Source: Osedax frankpressi (taxonomy: Eukaryota; Annelida; Polychaeta; Sabellida; Siboglinidae). Taken from it: a stretch of 64,000 nt of DNA. The stretch covers positions 124,001 through 188,000 of the forward strand of contig CAXIVS010000612.1 in assembly GCA_964035775.1 (NCBI GenBank), in the 5' to 3' direction. Below the pieces are notes generated by a model. It did not search any database. It was not told the DNA's origin and was given only the letters and a program-made list of their open reading frames with translations. Positions within the stretch are counted from its first letter, which is position 1, and each line of letters begins with the position of its first letter. This document shows positions 1-15,223 of the stretch, piece after piece. Position numbers and translations under genes: made by a program.

Positions 1-1330
1 TCAATAAGATATAACTCTATAAGGTATATCTCTATAAGATATAACTCTATAAGATATAACTCTATAATATATAACTTTATAAGATATAACACTAAGATAT
101 AACGCTATATGATATAACGCTATATGATATAACACTAAGATATAACGATATATGATATAACTATATATGATATAACTCTATATGGTATAACTCTAAGATA
201 TAACATTATATGATATAACTCTATATGATATAACTCTATATGATATAACTCTATATGATATAACTCTATATGATATAACTCTATATGATATAACTCTATA
301 TGATATAACTCTATATGATATAACTCTATATGATATAACTCATTATGATATAACTCTATATGATATAACTATATATGATATAACTCTATATGATATAACA
401 CTAAGATATAACGCTATATGATATAACTATATATGATATAACTCTATAAGATATACTCTATAAGATATAACTCTATAACATATAACTCTATTTGATATAA
501 CTATATAAGATATAACTCTATATGATATAACTCTATAAGATATAACTCTATATGACATAACTCTATATGATATAACTATATAAGATATAACTCTATATGA
601 TATAACTCTATATGCTATAACTATATATGATATAACTCTATATGATATAACTCTATATGATATAACTCTATAAGATATAACTCTATATGATATAACTATA
701 TATGATATAACTCTATAAGATATAACTTTATATGATATAACTCTATATGATATAACTCTATAAGATATAACTCTATAAGATATAACTCAATAAGATAAAA
801 CTCTATAATATATAACTCTATAAGATATAACTCTATAAGATATAACTCTATAAGATATAACTCTATAAGATATAACTCTATTATATATAACTCTATATGA
901 TATAACTCTATAAGATATAACTCTATAAGATATAACTCTATAAGATATAACTCTAATAGATATAACTCTAAGATATAACGCTATATGATATAACTATATA
1001 TGATATAACTCTATATGATATAACTATATATGATATAACTCTGTATGATATAACTCTATATGATATAACTCTATATGATATAACTCTATATGATATAACT
1101 CTTTATGATATAACTCTATATGATATAACTCTATATGATATAACTCATTATGATATAACTCTATATGATATAATTCTATATGATATAACTCTATAAGATA
1201 TAACTCTATATGATATACTCTATAAGATATAACTCTATAACATATAACTCTATTTGATATAACTCTATAAGATATAACTCTATATGATATAACTCTATAA
1301 CATATAACTCTATTTGATATAACTATATAA
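1..1330. repeat. Left-edge satellite segment with 762-bp internal duplication
   Basis: A 14-bp monomer beginning gatatactc occurs at 450 and again at 1212. It is followed both times by catataactc (479 and 1241) and a ctatttgat variant, so the two segments are copies 762 bp apart. The catataac/ctatttgat pair appears a third time at 1301, 60 bp (four monomers) after the second, which looks like a small later tandem duplication. The segment also has a long run of pure ...ctatat monomers near 210-340. No gene or unique DNA is present. Confidence 0.85.
131..200. repeat. Header cassette, leftmost copy
   Basis: The ordered monomers gatataacactaa (13 bp), cgatat, ctatat and then ggtataactctaa mark the starts of block X at 3104, 15224 and 19549 as well. 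The leftmost copy sits alone near the window start, followed by aacattat rather than aacactat. It suggests that a further diverged X-like block begins here. Confidence 0.75.
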
Positions 1331-3100
1331 GATATAACTCTATATGATATAACTCTATAAGATATAATTCTATATGATATAACTCTATATGATATAACTC
1401 TATTATATATAACTCTATATGATATAACTCTATATGATATAACTATATATGCTATATCTCTATATGATATAACTCTATATGATATAACTCTATATGATAT
1501 AACTCTATAAGATATAACTCTAATAGATATAACTCTAAGATATAACGCTATATGATATAACTATATATGATATAACTTTATAAGATATAACTCTATAAGA
1601 TATAACTCTATATAATATAACTCTATAAGATATAACTCTAATAGATATAACTCTAAGATATAACGCTATATAATATAACTATATATGATATAACTCTATA
1701 TGATATAACTATATATGATATAACTCTGTATGATATAACTCTATATGATATAACTCTATATGATATAACTCTATATGATATAACTCTTTATTATATAACT
1801 CTATATGATATAACTCTATATGATATAACTCATTATGATATAACTCTATATGATATAACTCTATATGATATAACTCTATATGATATAACTCTTTATGATA
1901 TAACTCTATATGATATAACTCTATATGGTATAACTCTATAAGATATAACTCTATAAGATATAACTCAATAAGATATAACTCTATAATATATAACCCTATA
2001 AGATATAACTCTATAAGATATAACTCTATAAGATATAACTCTATAAGATATAACTCTATAAGATATAACTCTATATGATATAACTCATTATGATATAACT
2101 CTATATGATATAACTCATTATGATATAACTCTATAAGATATAACACTATAAGATATAACTCTATATAAAATATAACTCTATAGGATATACCTCTATATGA
2201 TATACCTCGATATGATATAACTCTATAATATATAACTCTATAAGATATAACTCTATATAATATAACTCTATATGATATAACTCATTATGATATAACTCTA
2301 TAAGATATAACTCTATAAGATATAACTCTATAAGATATAACTCTATATGATATAACTCTATATGATATAACTCTATATGGTATAACTCTATAAGATATAA
2401 CTCTATAAGATATAACTCAATAAGATATAACTCTATAATATATAACTCTATAAGATATAACTCTATAAGATATAACTTTATAAGATATAACTCTATAAGA
2501 TATAACTCTATAAGATATAACTCTGTATGATATAACTCTATAAGATATAACTCTATAAGATATAACTTTATAAGATATAACTCTATATGATATAACTCTA
2601 TATGATATAACTCTATATGATATAACTCTATATGATATAACTCAATAAGATATAACTCTATAATATATAACTCTATATGATATAACTCTATATGATATAA
2701 CTCTATATGATATAACTCTATATGATATAACTCTATATGATATAACTCCATATGATATAACTCTATATGACATAACTCTATATGATATAACTCTATATGA
2801 TATAACTCTATTATATATAGCTTTATAAGATATAACTCTATATGATATAACTATATATGATATAACTTTATAAGATATAACTCTATAAGATATAACTCTA
2901 AATGATATAACTCTATATGATATAATTCTATATGATATAACTCAATAAGATATAACTCTATAATATATAACTTTATAAGATATAACTCTATATGATATAA
3001 CTCTATATGATATAACTCAATAAGATATAACTCTATAAGATATAACTCTATATGATATAACTCTATATGATATAACTCTATATGATATAACTCTATATGA
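1331..3100. repeat. Satellite segment nearly free of short monomers
   Basis: This stretch mixes ...ctatat, ...ctataa, ctcatt, ctcaat and ctttat monomers. From about 1.7 kb on, 13- and 14-bp monomers are almost absent. Because the 15-bp phase is unbroken for hundreds of bases, the minus strand has the longest open frame of the window here (2161-2751, 196 codons of an ELYHI-type pentapeptide), with another at 1709-2146. A 2-bp insertion near 2167 separates their frames. Monomers at 2190-2210 carry unusual changes (ggatatacc, gatatacctcgatat). I see no gene. Confidence 0.8.
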
Positions 3101-3103
3101 TAT

Positions 3104-6100
3104 AACACTAAGATATAACGATATATGATATAACTATATATGATATAACTCTATATGGTATAACTCTAAGATATAACACTATATGATATAACTCTATATG
3201 TTATAACTCTATATGATATAACTCTATATGATATAACTCATTATGATATAACTCTATATGATATAACTATATATGATATAACTCTATATGATATAACACT
3301 AAGATATAACGCTATATGATATAACTATATATGATATAACTCTATAAGATATAACGCTATATGATATAACTCTATATGATATAACTCTATATGATATAAC
3401 TGTATATGATATAACTCTATATGATATAACTCATTATGATATAACTCTATAATATATAACTCTATAAGATATAACACTATATGATATAACTCTATATGAT
3501 ATAACTCATTATGATATAACTCTATATGATATAACTCTATAAGATATAACTCTATAAGATATAACTCTATAAGATATAACTCTATAAGATATAACTCTAT
3601 AAGATATAACTCTATATGATATAACTCTAAGATATAACTCTATATGATATAACTCTATAAGATATAACTCTATATGATATAACTCTATAATATATAACTC
3701 TATAAGATATAACTATATATGATATAACTCTATATAATATAACTTTATAATATATAACTTTATAAGATATAACTCAATAAGATATAACTCTATAATATAT
3801 AACTCTATAAGATATAACTCTATATGATATAACTCTATATGATATAACTCTATATGATATAACTCTATAAGATATAACTCTATAAGATATAACTCAATAA
3901 GATATAACTCTATAATATAAAACTTTATAAGATATAACTCTATAAGATATAACTCTATAAGATATAACTCTATAATATATAACTCTATATGAAATAACTC
4001 TATAAGATAAAACTCTATAATATATAACTCTATAATATATAACTTTATAAGATATAACTCTATAAGATATAACTCAATAAGATATAACTCTATAAGATAT
4101 AACTCTATAATATATAACTATATAAGATATAACTCTATAAGATATAACTCTATAAGATATAACTCTATAAGATATAACTCTATAAGATATAACTCTATAA
4201 GATAAAACTCTATAAGATATAACTCTATAAGATATAACTCTATATGATATAACTCTATATAATATAACTCTCTAAGATATAACTCTATATGATATAACTC
4301 TATTTGATATAACTCTACATGATATAACTCTATATGATATAACTCATTATGATATAACTCTATATGATATAACTCTATATGATATAACTTTATATGATAT
4401 AACTCAATAAGATATAACTCTATATGATATAACTCTATATGATATAACTCTATATGATATAACTCTATATGATATAACTCTATATGATATAACTCTATAA
4501 GATATAACTATATATGATATAACTCTATATAAAACAACTCTATAATATATAACTTTATAAGATATAACTCAATAAGATATAACTCTATAATATATAACTC
4601 TATAAGATATAACTCTATATGATATAAACCTATATGATATAACTCTATATGATATAACTATATAAGATATAACTCTATAAGATATAACTCAATAAGATAT
4701 AACTCTATAATATATAACTTTATAAGATATAACTCTATAAGATATAACTCTATAAGATATAACTCTATAAGATATAACTCTATAAGATATAACTCTATAA
4801 GATAAAACTCTATAAGATATAACTCTATAAGATATAACTCATTATGATATAACTCTATATGATATAACTCTATAAGATATAACTCTATAAGATATAACTC
4901 TATAAGATATAACTCTATAAGATATAACTCTATATGATATAACTCATTATGATATAACTCTATATGATATAACTCTATAAGATATAACTCTATAAGATAT
5001 AACTCTATAAGATATAACTCTATAAGATATAACTCTATATGATATAACTCTAAGATATAACTCTATATGATATAACTCTATATGATATAACTCTATAAGA
5101 TATAACTCTATATGATATAACTCTATAATATATAACTCTATAAGATATAACTATATATGATATAACTCTATATAATATAACTTTATAATATATAACTTTA
5201 TAAGATATAACTCAATAAGATATAACTCTATAATATATAACTCTATAAGATATAACTCTATATGATATAACTCTATATGATATAACTCTATATGATATAA
5301 CTCTATAAGATATAACTCTATAAGATATAACTCTATAAGATATAACTCAATAAGATATAACTCTATAATATATAACTTTATAAGATATAACTCTATAAGA
5401 TATAACTCTATAAGATATAACTCTATAATATATAACTCTATATGAAATAACTCTATAAGATATAACTCTATAATATATAACTCTATAATATATAACTTTA
5501 TAAGATATAACTCTATAAGATATAACTCTATAAGATATAACTCTATAAGATATAACTCTATAATATATAACTATATAAGATATAACTCTATAAGATATAA
5601 CTCTATAAGATATAACTCTATAAGATATAACTCTATAAGATATAACTCTATAAGATAAAACTCTATAAGATATAACTCTATAAGATATAACTCTATATGA
5701 TATAACTCTATATAATATAACTCTCTAAGATATAACTCTATATGATATAACTCTATATGATATAACTCTATATGATATAACTCTATATGATATAACTCAT
5801 TATGATATAACTCTATATGATATAACTCTATATGATATAACTTTATATGATATAACTCAATAAGATATAACTCTATATGATATAACTCTATATGATATAA
5901 CTCTATATGATATAACTCTATAAGATATAACTATATATGATATAACTCTATATAAAATAACTCTATAATATATAACTTTATAAGATATAACTCAATAAGA
6001 TATAACTCTATAATATATAACTCTATAAGATATAACTCTATATGATATAAACCTATATGATATAACTCTATATGATATAACTCTATAAGATATAACTCTA

Positions 6101-6350
6101 TAAGATATAACTCAATAAGATATAACTCTATAATATATAACTTTATAAGATATAACTCTATAAGATATAACTCTATAAGATATAACTCTATAAGATATAA
6201 CTCTATAAGATATAACTCTATAAGATATAACTCTATACGATATAACTCTATAAGATAAAACTCTATAAGATATAACTCTATAAGATATAACTCTATATGA
6301 TATAACTATATAAGATATAATTCTATATGATATAACTCTATATGATATCA
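3104..6350. repeat. Superrepeat block X, copy 1, with inner 1.45-kb tandem duplication
   Basis: The block opens with a cassette of a 13-bp monomer (gatataacactaa), a cgatat monomer, a ctatat monomer and a ggtataac monomer. The same header is at 131, 15224 and 19549. A rare gaaataactc monomer lies at 3991 and 5444, 1,453 bp apart, and neighbouring landmarks (the ctatataatataac/ctttat string near 3721 and 5159) are 1,438 bp apart. This shows an inner tandem duplication with one-monomer indels. The 3.1-4.5-kb part matches 15.22-16.65 kb at an offset of 12,120-12,150. Confidence 0.85.
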
Positions 6351-7051
6351 CTCTATATGATATAACTCTATATGATATAACTCTATAAGATATAACTCTA
6401 TATGATATAACTCTATATGATATAACTCTATATGATATAACTCTATATGATATAACTCTATAAGATATAACTCTATATGATATAACTCTATATAATATAA
6501 CTCTATATGATGTAACTCTATAAGATATAACTCTAATAGATATAACTCTATACGATATAAGTCTATATGATATAACTCTAAGATATAACTCTATAAGATA
6601 TAACTCTATATGATATAACTCTATATGATATAACTCTATATTATATAACTCTATATGATATAACTCTATATGATATAACTCTATAAGGTATATCTCTATA
6701 AGATATACCTCTATAAGATATAACTCTATAATATATAACTTTATAAGATATAACTCTATAAGATATAACTCTATAATATATAACTCTATAAGATATAACT
6801 CTATAATATATAACTATATAAGATATAACTCTATAAGATATAAGTCTATATGATATAACTCTATAAGATATAACTCTATAAGATATAACTCTATAAGATA
6901 TAACTCTATAAGATATAACTCTATAATATATAACTATATAAGATATAACTCTATAAGATATAAGTCTATATGATATAACTCTATATGGTATATCTCTATA
7001 AGATATAACTCTATAAGATATAACTCTATAATATATAACTTTATAAGATAT
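6351..7051. repeat. Barcode block Y, copy 1 (gatatcac - gatgtaac - ggtatatctc)
   Basis: This block is recognised by an ordered set of rare variants: gatatcac at 6344, gatgtaac at 6509, a ctaata/ctatacgat pair just after it, gatataag, and ggtatatctc at 6687. The same order recurs after most other gatgtaac sites (8893, 10642, 13191, 21411, 24123, 26423, 30712, 33012, 40968, 43484). It is satellite throughout and has no coding potential. Confidence 0.85.
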
Positions 7052-10000
7052 AACACTAAGATATAACGCTATATGATATAACGCTATATGATATAACTAT
7101 ATATGATATAACTCTATATGATATAACTCTAAGATATAACACTATATGATATAACTCTATAATATATAACTCTATAAGATATAACTCTATATGATATAAC
7201 TCTATATAATATAACTTTATAATATATAACTTTATAAGATATAACTCAATAAGATATAACTCTATAATATATAACTCTATAAGATATAACTCTATATGAT
7301 ATAACTCTATATGATATAACTGTATATGATATAACTGTATATGATATAACTCTATAAGATATAACTCTATATGATATAAGTATATAAGATATAACTCTAT
7401 AAGATATAACTCAATAAGATATAACTCTATATGATATAACTCTATAATATATAACTTTATAAGATATAACTCAATAAGATATAACTCTATATGATATAAC
7501 TCTATATGATATAACTCTATAAGATATAACTATATATGATATAACTCTATATGATATAACACTAAGATATAACTCTATATGATATAACTCTATATGATAT
7601 AACTCTATATGATATAACTCTATATGATATAACTCATTATGATATAACTCTATATGATATAACTATATATGATATAACTCTATATGATATAACACTAAGA
7701 TATAACGCTATATGATATAACTCTATATGATATAACTGTATATGATATAACTCTATATGATATAACTCTATATGATATAACTATATATGATATAACTCTA
7801 TATGATATAACACTAAGATATAACGCTATATGATATAACTATATATGATATAACTCTATATGATATAACTCTATATGATATAACTGTATATGATATAACT
7901 CTATATGATATAACTCTATAAGATATAACGCTATATGATATAACTCTATATTATATAACTGTATATGATATAACTCTATATGATATAACTCTATATGATA
8001 TAACTATATATGATATAACTCTATATGATATAACTCTATATGATATAACTGTATATGATATAACTCATTATGATATAACTCTATATGATATAACTATATA
8101 TGATATAACTCTATATGATATAACACTAAGATATAACGCTATATGATATAACTATATATGATATAACTCTATATGATATAACTCTATATGATATAACTCT
8201 ATATGATATAACTCTATATGATATAACTCTATATGATATAACTCTATATGATATAACTCATTATGATATAACTCTATAATATATAACTCTATAAGATATA
8301 ACACTATATGATATAACTCTATATGATATAACTCATTATTATATAACTGTATATGATATAACTCTATAAGATATAACTCTATAAGATATAACTCTATAAG
8401 ATATAACTCTGTAAGATATAACTCTATATGATATAACTCTAAGATATAACTCTATATGATATAACTCTATATGATATAACTCTATATGATATAACTGTAT
8501 ATGATATAACTGTATATGATATAACTCTATAAGATATAACTCTATATGATATAAGTATATAAGATATAACTCTATATGATATAACTATATAAGATATAAC
8601 TCTATATGATATAACTCTATATGACATCACTCTATATGATATAACTCTATATGATATAACTCTATAAGATATAACTCTATATGATATAACTCTATATGAT
8701 ATAACTCTATATGATATAACTCAATAAGATATAAGTCTATAATATATAACTTTATAAGATATAACTCTATAAGATATAACTCTATATGATATAACTCTAT
8801 ATGATATAACTCTATAATATATAACTCTATATGATATAACTCTATAAGATATAACTCTATATGATATAACTCTATATAATATAACTCTATATGATGTAAC
8901 TCTATAAGATATAACTCTAATAGATATAACTCTATACGATATAAGTCTATATGATATAACTCTAAGATATAACTCTATAAGATATAACTCTATATGATAT
9001 AACTCTATATGATATAACTCTATATTATATAACTCTATATGATATAACTCTATATGATATAACTCTATAAGGTATATCTCTATAAGATATAACTCTATAA
9101 GATTTAACTCTATAATATATAACTTTATAAGATATAACTCTATACTATATAACTCTATAAGATATAACTCTATAATATATAACTTTATAAGATATAACTC
9201 TATAAGATATAACTCTATAAGATATAACTCTATAAGATATAACTCTATAATATATACCTATTTAAGATATAACTCTATAAGATATAAGTCTATATGATAT
9301 AACTCTATAAGATATAACTCTATAAGATATAACTCTATAAGATATAACTCTATAAGATATAACTCTATAATATATAACTTTATAAGATATAACTCTATAA
9401 GATATAATTTTATAAGATATAACTCAATAAGATATAACTCTATAATATATAACTCTATAAGATATAACTCTATATGATATAACTCTATATGATATAACTC
9501 TATATGATATAACTCTATAAGATATAACTCTATAAGATATAACTCTAAGATATAACTATATATGATATAACTCTATATAATATAACTCTATATGATATAA
9601 CTTTATATGATATAACTCTATAATATATAACTATATGAGATATAACTCTATATGATATAACTCTATATGATATAACTCTATATGATATAACTCTATAAGA
9701 TATAACTCTAAGATATAACTCTATATGATATAACTCTATATAATATAACTCTATATGATATAACTTTATATGATATAACTCTATAATATATAACTATATG
9801 AGATATAACTCTATATGATATAACTCTATAATATATAACTTTATAAGATATAACTCTATAAGATATAACTCTATAAGATATAACTCTATAATATATAACT
9901 TTATAAGATATAACTCTATAAGATATAACTCTATAATATATAACTCTATAAGATATAACTCTATAATATATAACTATATAAGATATAACTCTATAAGATA

Positions 10001-10244
10001 TAAGTCTATATGATATAACTCTATAAGATATAACTCTATAAGATATAACTCTATAAGATATAACTCTATAATATATAACTTTATAAGATATAACTCTATA
10101 AGATATAACTCTATAAGATATAACTCTATAAGATATAACTCTATAATATATACCTATTTAAGATATAACTCTATAAGATATAAGTCTATATGATATAACT
10201 CTATAAGATATAACTCTATAAGATATAACTCTATAAGATATAAC
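7052..10244. repeat. 4.3-kb superrepeat, unit 1 (block Z)
   Basis: The block begins with the 13-bp monomer gatataacactaa followed by cgctat monomers. It then runs through many repeats of a cactaa-cgctat-ctatat cassette to about 8.3 kb, then a second set of Y barcodes (gatgtaac at 8893), then cctatttaag at 9257 and 10153. Landmarks match unit 2 at an offset of 4,283-4,298 (7052 to 11350, 8893 to 13191, 9257 to 13555, 10153 to 14451). The two cctatttaag sites are 896 bp apart in both units, so an 896-bp tandem duplication predates the 4.3-kb one. Confidence 0.85.
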
Positions 10245-11349
10245 TCAATAAGATATAACTCTATAATATATAACTTTATAAGATATAACTCTATAAGATA
10301 TAACTCTATAAGATATAACTCTATAAGATATAACTCTATAAGATATAACTCTATAAGATATAACTCTATACAATATAACTCTATAAGATAAAACTCTATA
10401 AGATATAACTCTATAAGATATAACTCTATATGATATAACTATATAAGATATAACTCTATATGATATAACTCTATATGATATCACTCTATATGATATAACT
10501 CTATATGATATAACTCTATAAGATATAACTCTATATGATATAACTCTATATGATATAACTCTATATGATATAACTCTATATGATATAACTCTATAAGATA
10601 TAACTCTATATGATATAACTCTATATAATATAACTCTATATGATGTAACTCTATAAGATATAACTCTAATAGATATAACTCTATACAATATAAGTCTATA
10701 TGATATAACTCTAAGATATAACTCTATAAGATATAACTCAATATGATATAACTCTATATGATATAACTCTATATTATATAACTCTATATGATTAAACTCT
10801 ATATGATATAACTCTATAAGGTATATCTCTATAAGATATACCTCTATAAGATATAACTCTATAATATATAACTTTATAAGATATAACTCTATAAGATATA
10901 ACTCTATAATATATAACTCTATAAGATATAACTCTATAATATATAACTATATAAGATATAACTCTATAAGATATAAGTCTATATGATATAACTCTATAAG
11001 ATATAACTCTATAAGATATAACTCTATAAGATATAACTCTATAATATATAACTATATAAGATATAACTCTATAAGATATAAGTCTATATGATATAACTCT
11101 ATGAGATATAACTCTATATGATATAACTATATATGATATAACTCTATAATATATAACTTTATATGATCTAACTCATTATGATATAACTCTATATGATATA
11201 ACTCTATAAGATATAACTCTATAAGATATAACTCTATAAGATATAACTCTATATGATATAACTCAATAAGATATAACTCTATAAGGTATATCTCTATAAG
11301 ATATAACTCTATAAGATATAACTCTATAATATATAACTTTATAAGATAT
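10245..11349. repeat. Junction of the 4.3-kb superrepeats; block Y copy
   Basis: This segment matches 6.11-7.05 kb at an offset of 4,133 (ggtatatctc at 10820 versus 6687; gatgtaac at 10642 versus 6509). About 165 bp (eleven monomers) of extra satellite then moves the offset to 4,298 at 11350. One monomer here carries gatctaac (GATC at 11165), seen elsewhere only at 19321 and 22054. Confidence 0.82.
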
Positions 11350-14300
11350 AACACTAAGATATAACGCTATATGATATAACGCTATATGATATAACTATAT
11401 ATGATATAACTCTATATGATATAACTCTAAGATATAACACTATATGATATAACTCTATAATAGATAACTCTATAAGATATAACTCTATATGATATAACTC
11501 TATATAATATAACTTTATAATATATAACTTTATAAGATATAACTCAATAAGATATAACTCTATAATATATAACTCTATAAGATATAACTCTATATGATAT
11601 AACTCTATATGATATAACTGTATATGATATAACTGTATATGATATAACTCTATAAGATATAACTCTATATGATATAAGTATATAAGATATAACTCTATAA
11701 GATATAACTCAATAAGATATAACTCTATATGATATAACTCTATAATATATAACTTTATAAGATATAACTCAATAAGATATAACTCTATATGATATAACTC
11801 TATATGATATAACTCTATAAGATATAACTATATATGATATAACTCTATATGATATAACACTAAGATATAACTCTATATGATATAACTCTATATGATATAA
11901 CTCTATATGATATAACTCTATATGATATAACTCTATATGATATAACTCATTATGATATAACTCTATATGATATAACTATATATGATATAACTCTATATGA
12001 TATAACACTAAGATATAACGCTATATGATATAACTCTATATGATATAACTGTATATGATATAACTCTATATGATATAACTCTATATGATATAACTATATA
12101 TGATATAACTCTATATGATATAACACTAAGATATAACGCTATATGATATAACTATATATGATATAACTCTATATGATATAACTCTATATGATATAACTGT
12201 ATATGATATAACTCTATATGATATAACTCTATAAGATATAACGCTATATGATATAACTCTATATTATATAACTGTATATGATATAACTCTATATGATATA
12301 ACTCTATATGATATAACTATATATGATATAACTCTATATGATATAACTCTATATGATATAACTGTATATGATATAACTCATTATGATATAACTCTATATG
12401 ATATAACTATATATGATATAACTCTATATGATATAACACTAAGATATAACGCTATATGATATAACTATATATGATATAACTCTATATGATATAACTCTAT
12501 ATGATATAACTCTATATGATATAACTCTATATGATATAACTCATTATGATATAACTCTATAATATATAACTCTATAAGATATAACACTATATGATATAAC
12601 TCTATATGATATAACTCATTATTATATAACTGTATATGATATAACTCTATAAGATATAACTCTATAAGATATAACTCTATAAGATATAACTCTGTAAGAT
12701 ATAACTCTATATGATATAACTCTAAGATATAACTCTATATGATATAACTCTATATGATATAACTCTATATGATATAACTGTATATGATATAAATGTATAT
12801 GATATAACTCTATAAGATATAACTCTATATGATATAAGTATATAAGATATAACTCTATATGATATAACTATATAAGATATAACTCTATATGATATAACTC
12901 TATATGATATCACTCTATATGATATAACTCTATATGATATAACTCTATAAGATATAACTCTATATGATATATCTCTATATGATATAACTCTATATGATAT
13001 AACTCAATAAGATATAAGTCTATAATATATAACTTTATAAGATATAACTCTATAAGATATAACTCTATAAGATATAACTCTATATGATATAACTCTATAT
13101 GATATAACTCTATAATATATAACTCTATATGATATAACTCTATAAGATATAACTCTATATGATATAACTCTATATAATATAACTCTATATGATGTAACTC
13201 TATAAGATATAACTCTAATAGATATAACTCTATACGATATAAGTCTATATGATATAACTCTAAGATATAACTCTATAAGATATAACTCTATATGATATAA
13301 CTCTATATGATATAACTCTATATTATATAACTCTATATGATATAACTCTATATGATATAACTCTATAAGGTATATCTCTATAAGATATAACTCTATAAGA
13401 TATAACTCTATAATATATAACTTTATAAGATATAACTCTATAATATATAACTCTATAAGATATAACTCTATAATATATAACTTTATAAGATATAACTCTA
13501 TAAGATATAACTCTATAAGATATAACTCTATAAGATATAACTCTATAATATATACCTATTTTAGATATAACTCTATAAGATATAAGTCTATATGATATAA
13601 CTCTATAAGATATAACTCTATAAGATATAACTCTATAAGATATAACTCTATAATATATAACTTTATAAGATATAACTCTATAAGATATAATTTTATAAGA
13701 TATAACTCAATAAGATATAACTCTATAATATATAACTCTATAAGATATAACTCTATATGATATAACTCTATATGATATAACTCTATATGATATAACTCTA
13801 TAAGATATAACTCTATAAGATATAACTCTAAGATATAACTCTATATGATATAACTCTATATAATATAACTCTATATGATATAACTTTATATGATATAACT
13901 CTATAATATATAACTATATGAGATATAACTCTATATGATATAACTCTATATGATATAACTCTATATGATATAACTATATAAGATATAACTCTATAAGATA
14001 TAACTCTAAGATATAACTCTATATGATATAACTCTATATAATATAACTCTATATGATATAACTTTATATGATATAACTCTATAATATATAACTATATGAG
14101 ATATAACTCTATATGATATAACTCTATAATATATAACTTTATAAGATATAACTCTATAAGATATAACTCTATAAGATATAACTCTATAATATATAACTTT
14201 ATAAGATATAACTCTATAAGATATAACTCTATAATATATAACTCTATAAGATATAACTCTATAATATATAACTATATAAGATATAACTCTATAAGATATA

Positions 14301-15223
14301 AGTCTATATGATATAACTCTATAAGATATAACTCTATATGATATAACTCTATAAGATATAACTCTATAATATATAACTTTATAAGATATAACTCTATAAG
14401 ATATAACTCTATAAGATATAACTCTATAAGATATAACTCTATAATATATACCTATTTAAGATATAACTCTATAAGATATAAGTCTATATGATATAACTCT
14501 ATAAGATATAACTCTATAAGATATAACTCTATAAGATATAACTCTATAATATATAACTTTATAAGATATAACTCTATAAGATATAATTTTATAAGATATA
14601 ACTCAATAAGATATAACTCTATAATATATAACTCTATAAGATATAACTCTATATGATATAACTCTATATGATATAACTCTATATGATATAACTCTATAAG
14701 ATATAACTCTATAAGATATAACTCTATAAGATATAACTCTAAGATATAACTCTATATGATATAACTCTATATAATATAACTCTATATGATATAACTTTAT
14801 ATGATATAACTCTATAATATATAACTATATGAGATATAACTCTATATGATATAACTCTATATGATATAACTCTATATGATATAACTCTATAAGATATAAC
14901 TCTATAAGATATAACTCTAAGATATAACTCTATATGATATAACTCTATATAATATAACTCTATATGATATAACTTTATATGATATAACTCTATAATATAT
15001 AACTATATGAGATATAACTCTATATGATATAATTTTATAAGATATAACTCTATAAGATATAACTCTATAAGATATAACTCTATATGATATAACTCAATAA
15101 GATATAACTCTATAAGGTATATCTCTATAAGATATAACTCTATAAGATATAACTCTATAATATATAACTTTATAAGATATAACACTAAGATATAACGCTA
15201 TATGATATAACGCTATATGATAT
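11350..15223. repeat. 4.3-kb superrepeat, unit 2 (block Z copy)
   Basis: This is a near-exact copy of 7.05-10.24 kb, extended at its right end. The cactaa-cgctat cassettes, gatatcac (12906), gatgtaac (13191) and both cctatttaag markers (13555 and 14451) keep their order and spacing apart from monomer-sized indels. The right end has the ggtatatctc marker near 15.11 kb and runs into the header cassette of block X copy 2. No gene is visible. Confidence 0.85.

Noticed and set aside
2161-2751. 196-codon minus-strand frame of ELYHI repeats, superficially like a pentapeptide-repeat protein (period five, central L)
   Set aside because: It is the satellite read in frame. The fifth residue follows monomer type, the sequence has no non-repeat part, no ribosome-binding or splice context, and the same pattern appears wherever 15-bp phase persists. 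The A(D/N)LXX consensus of the pentapeptide-repeat family is not met.
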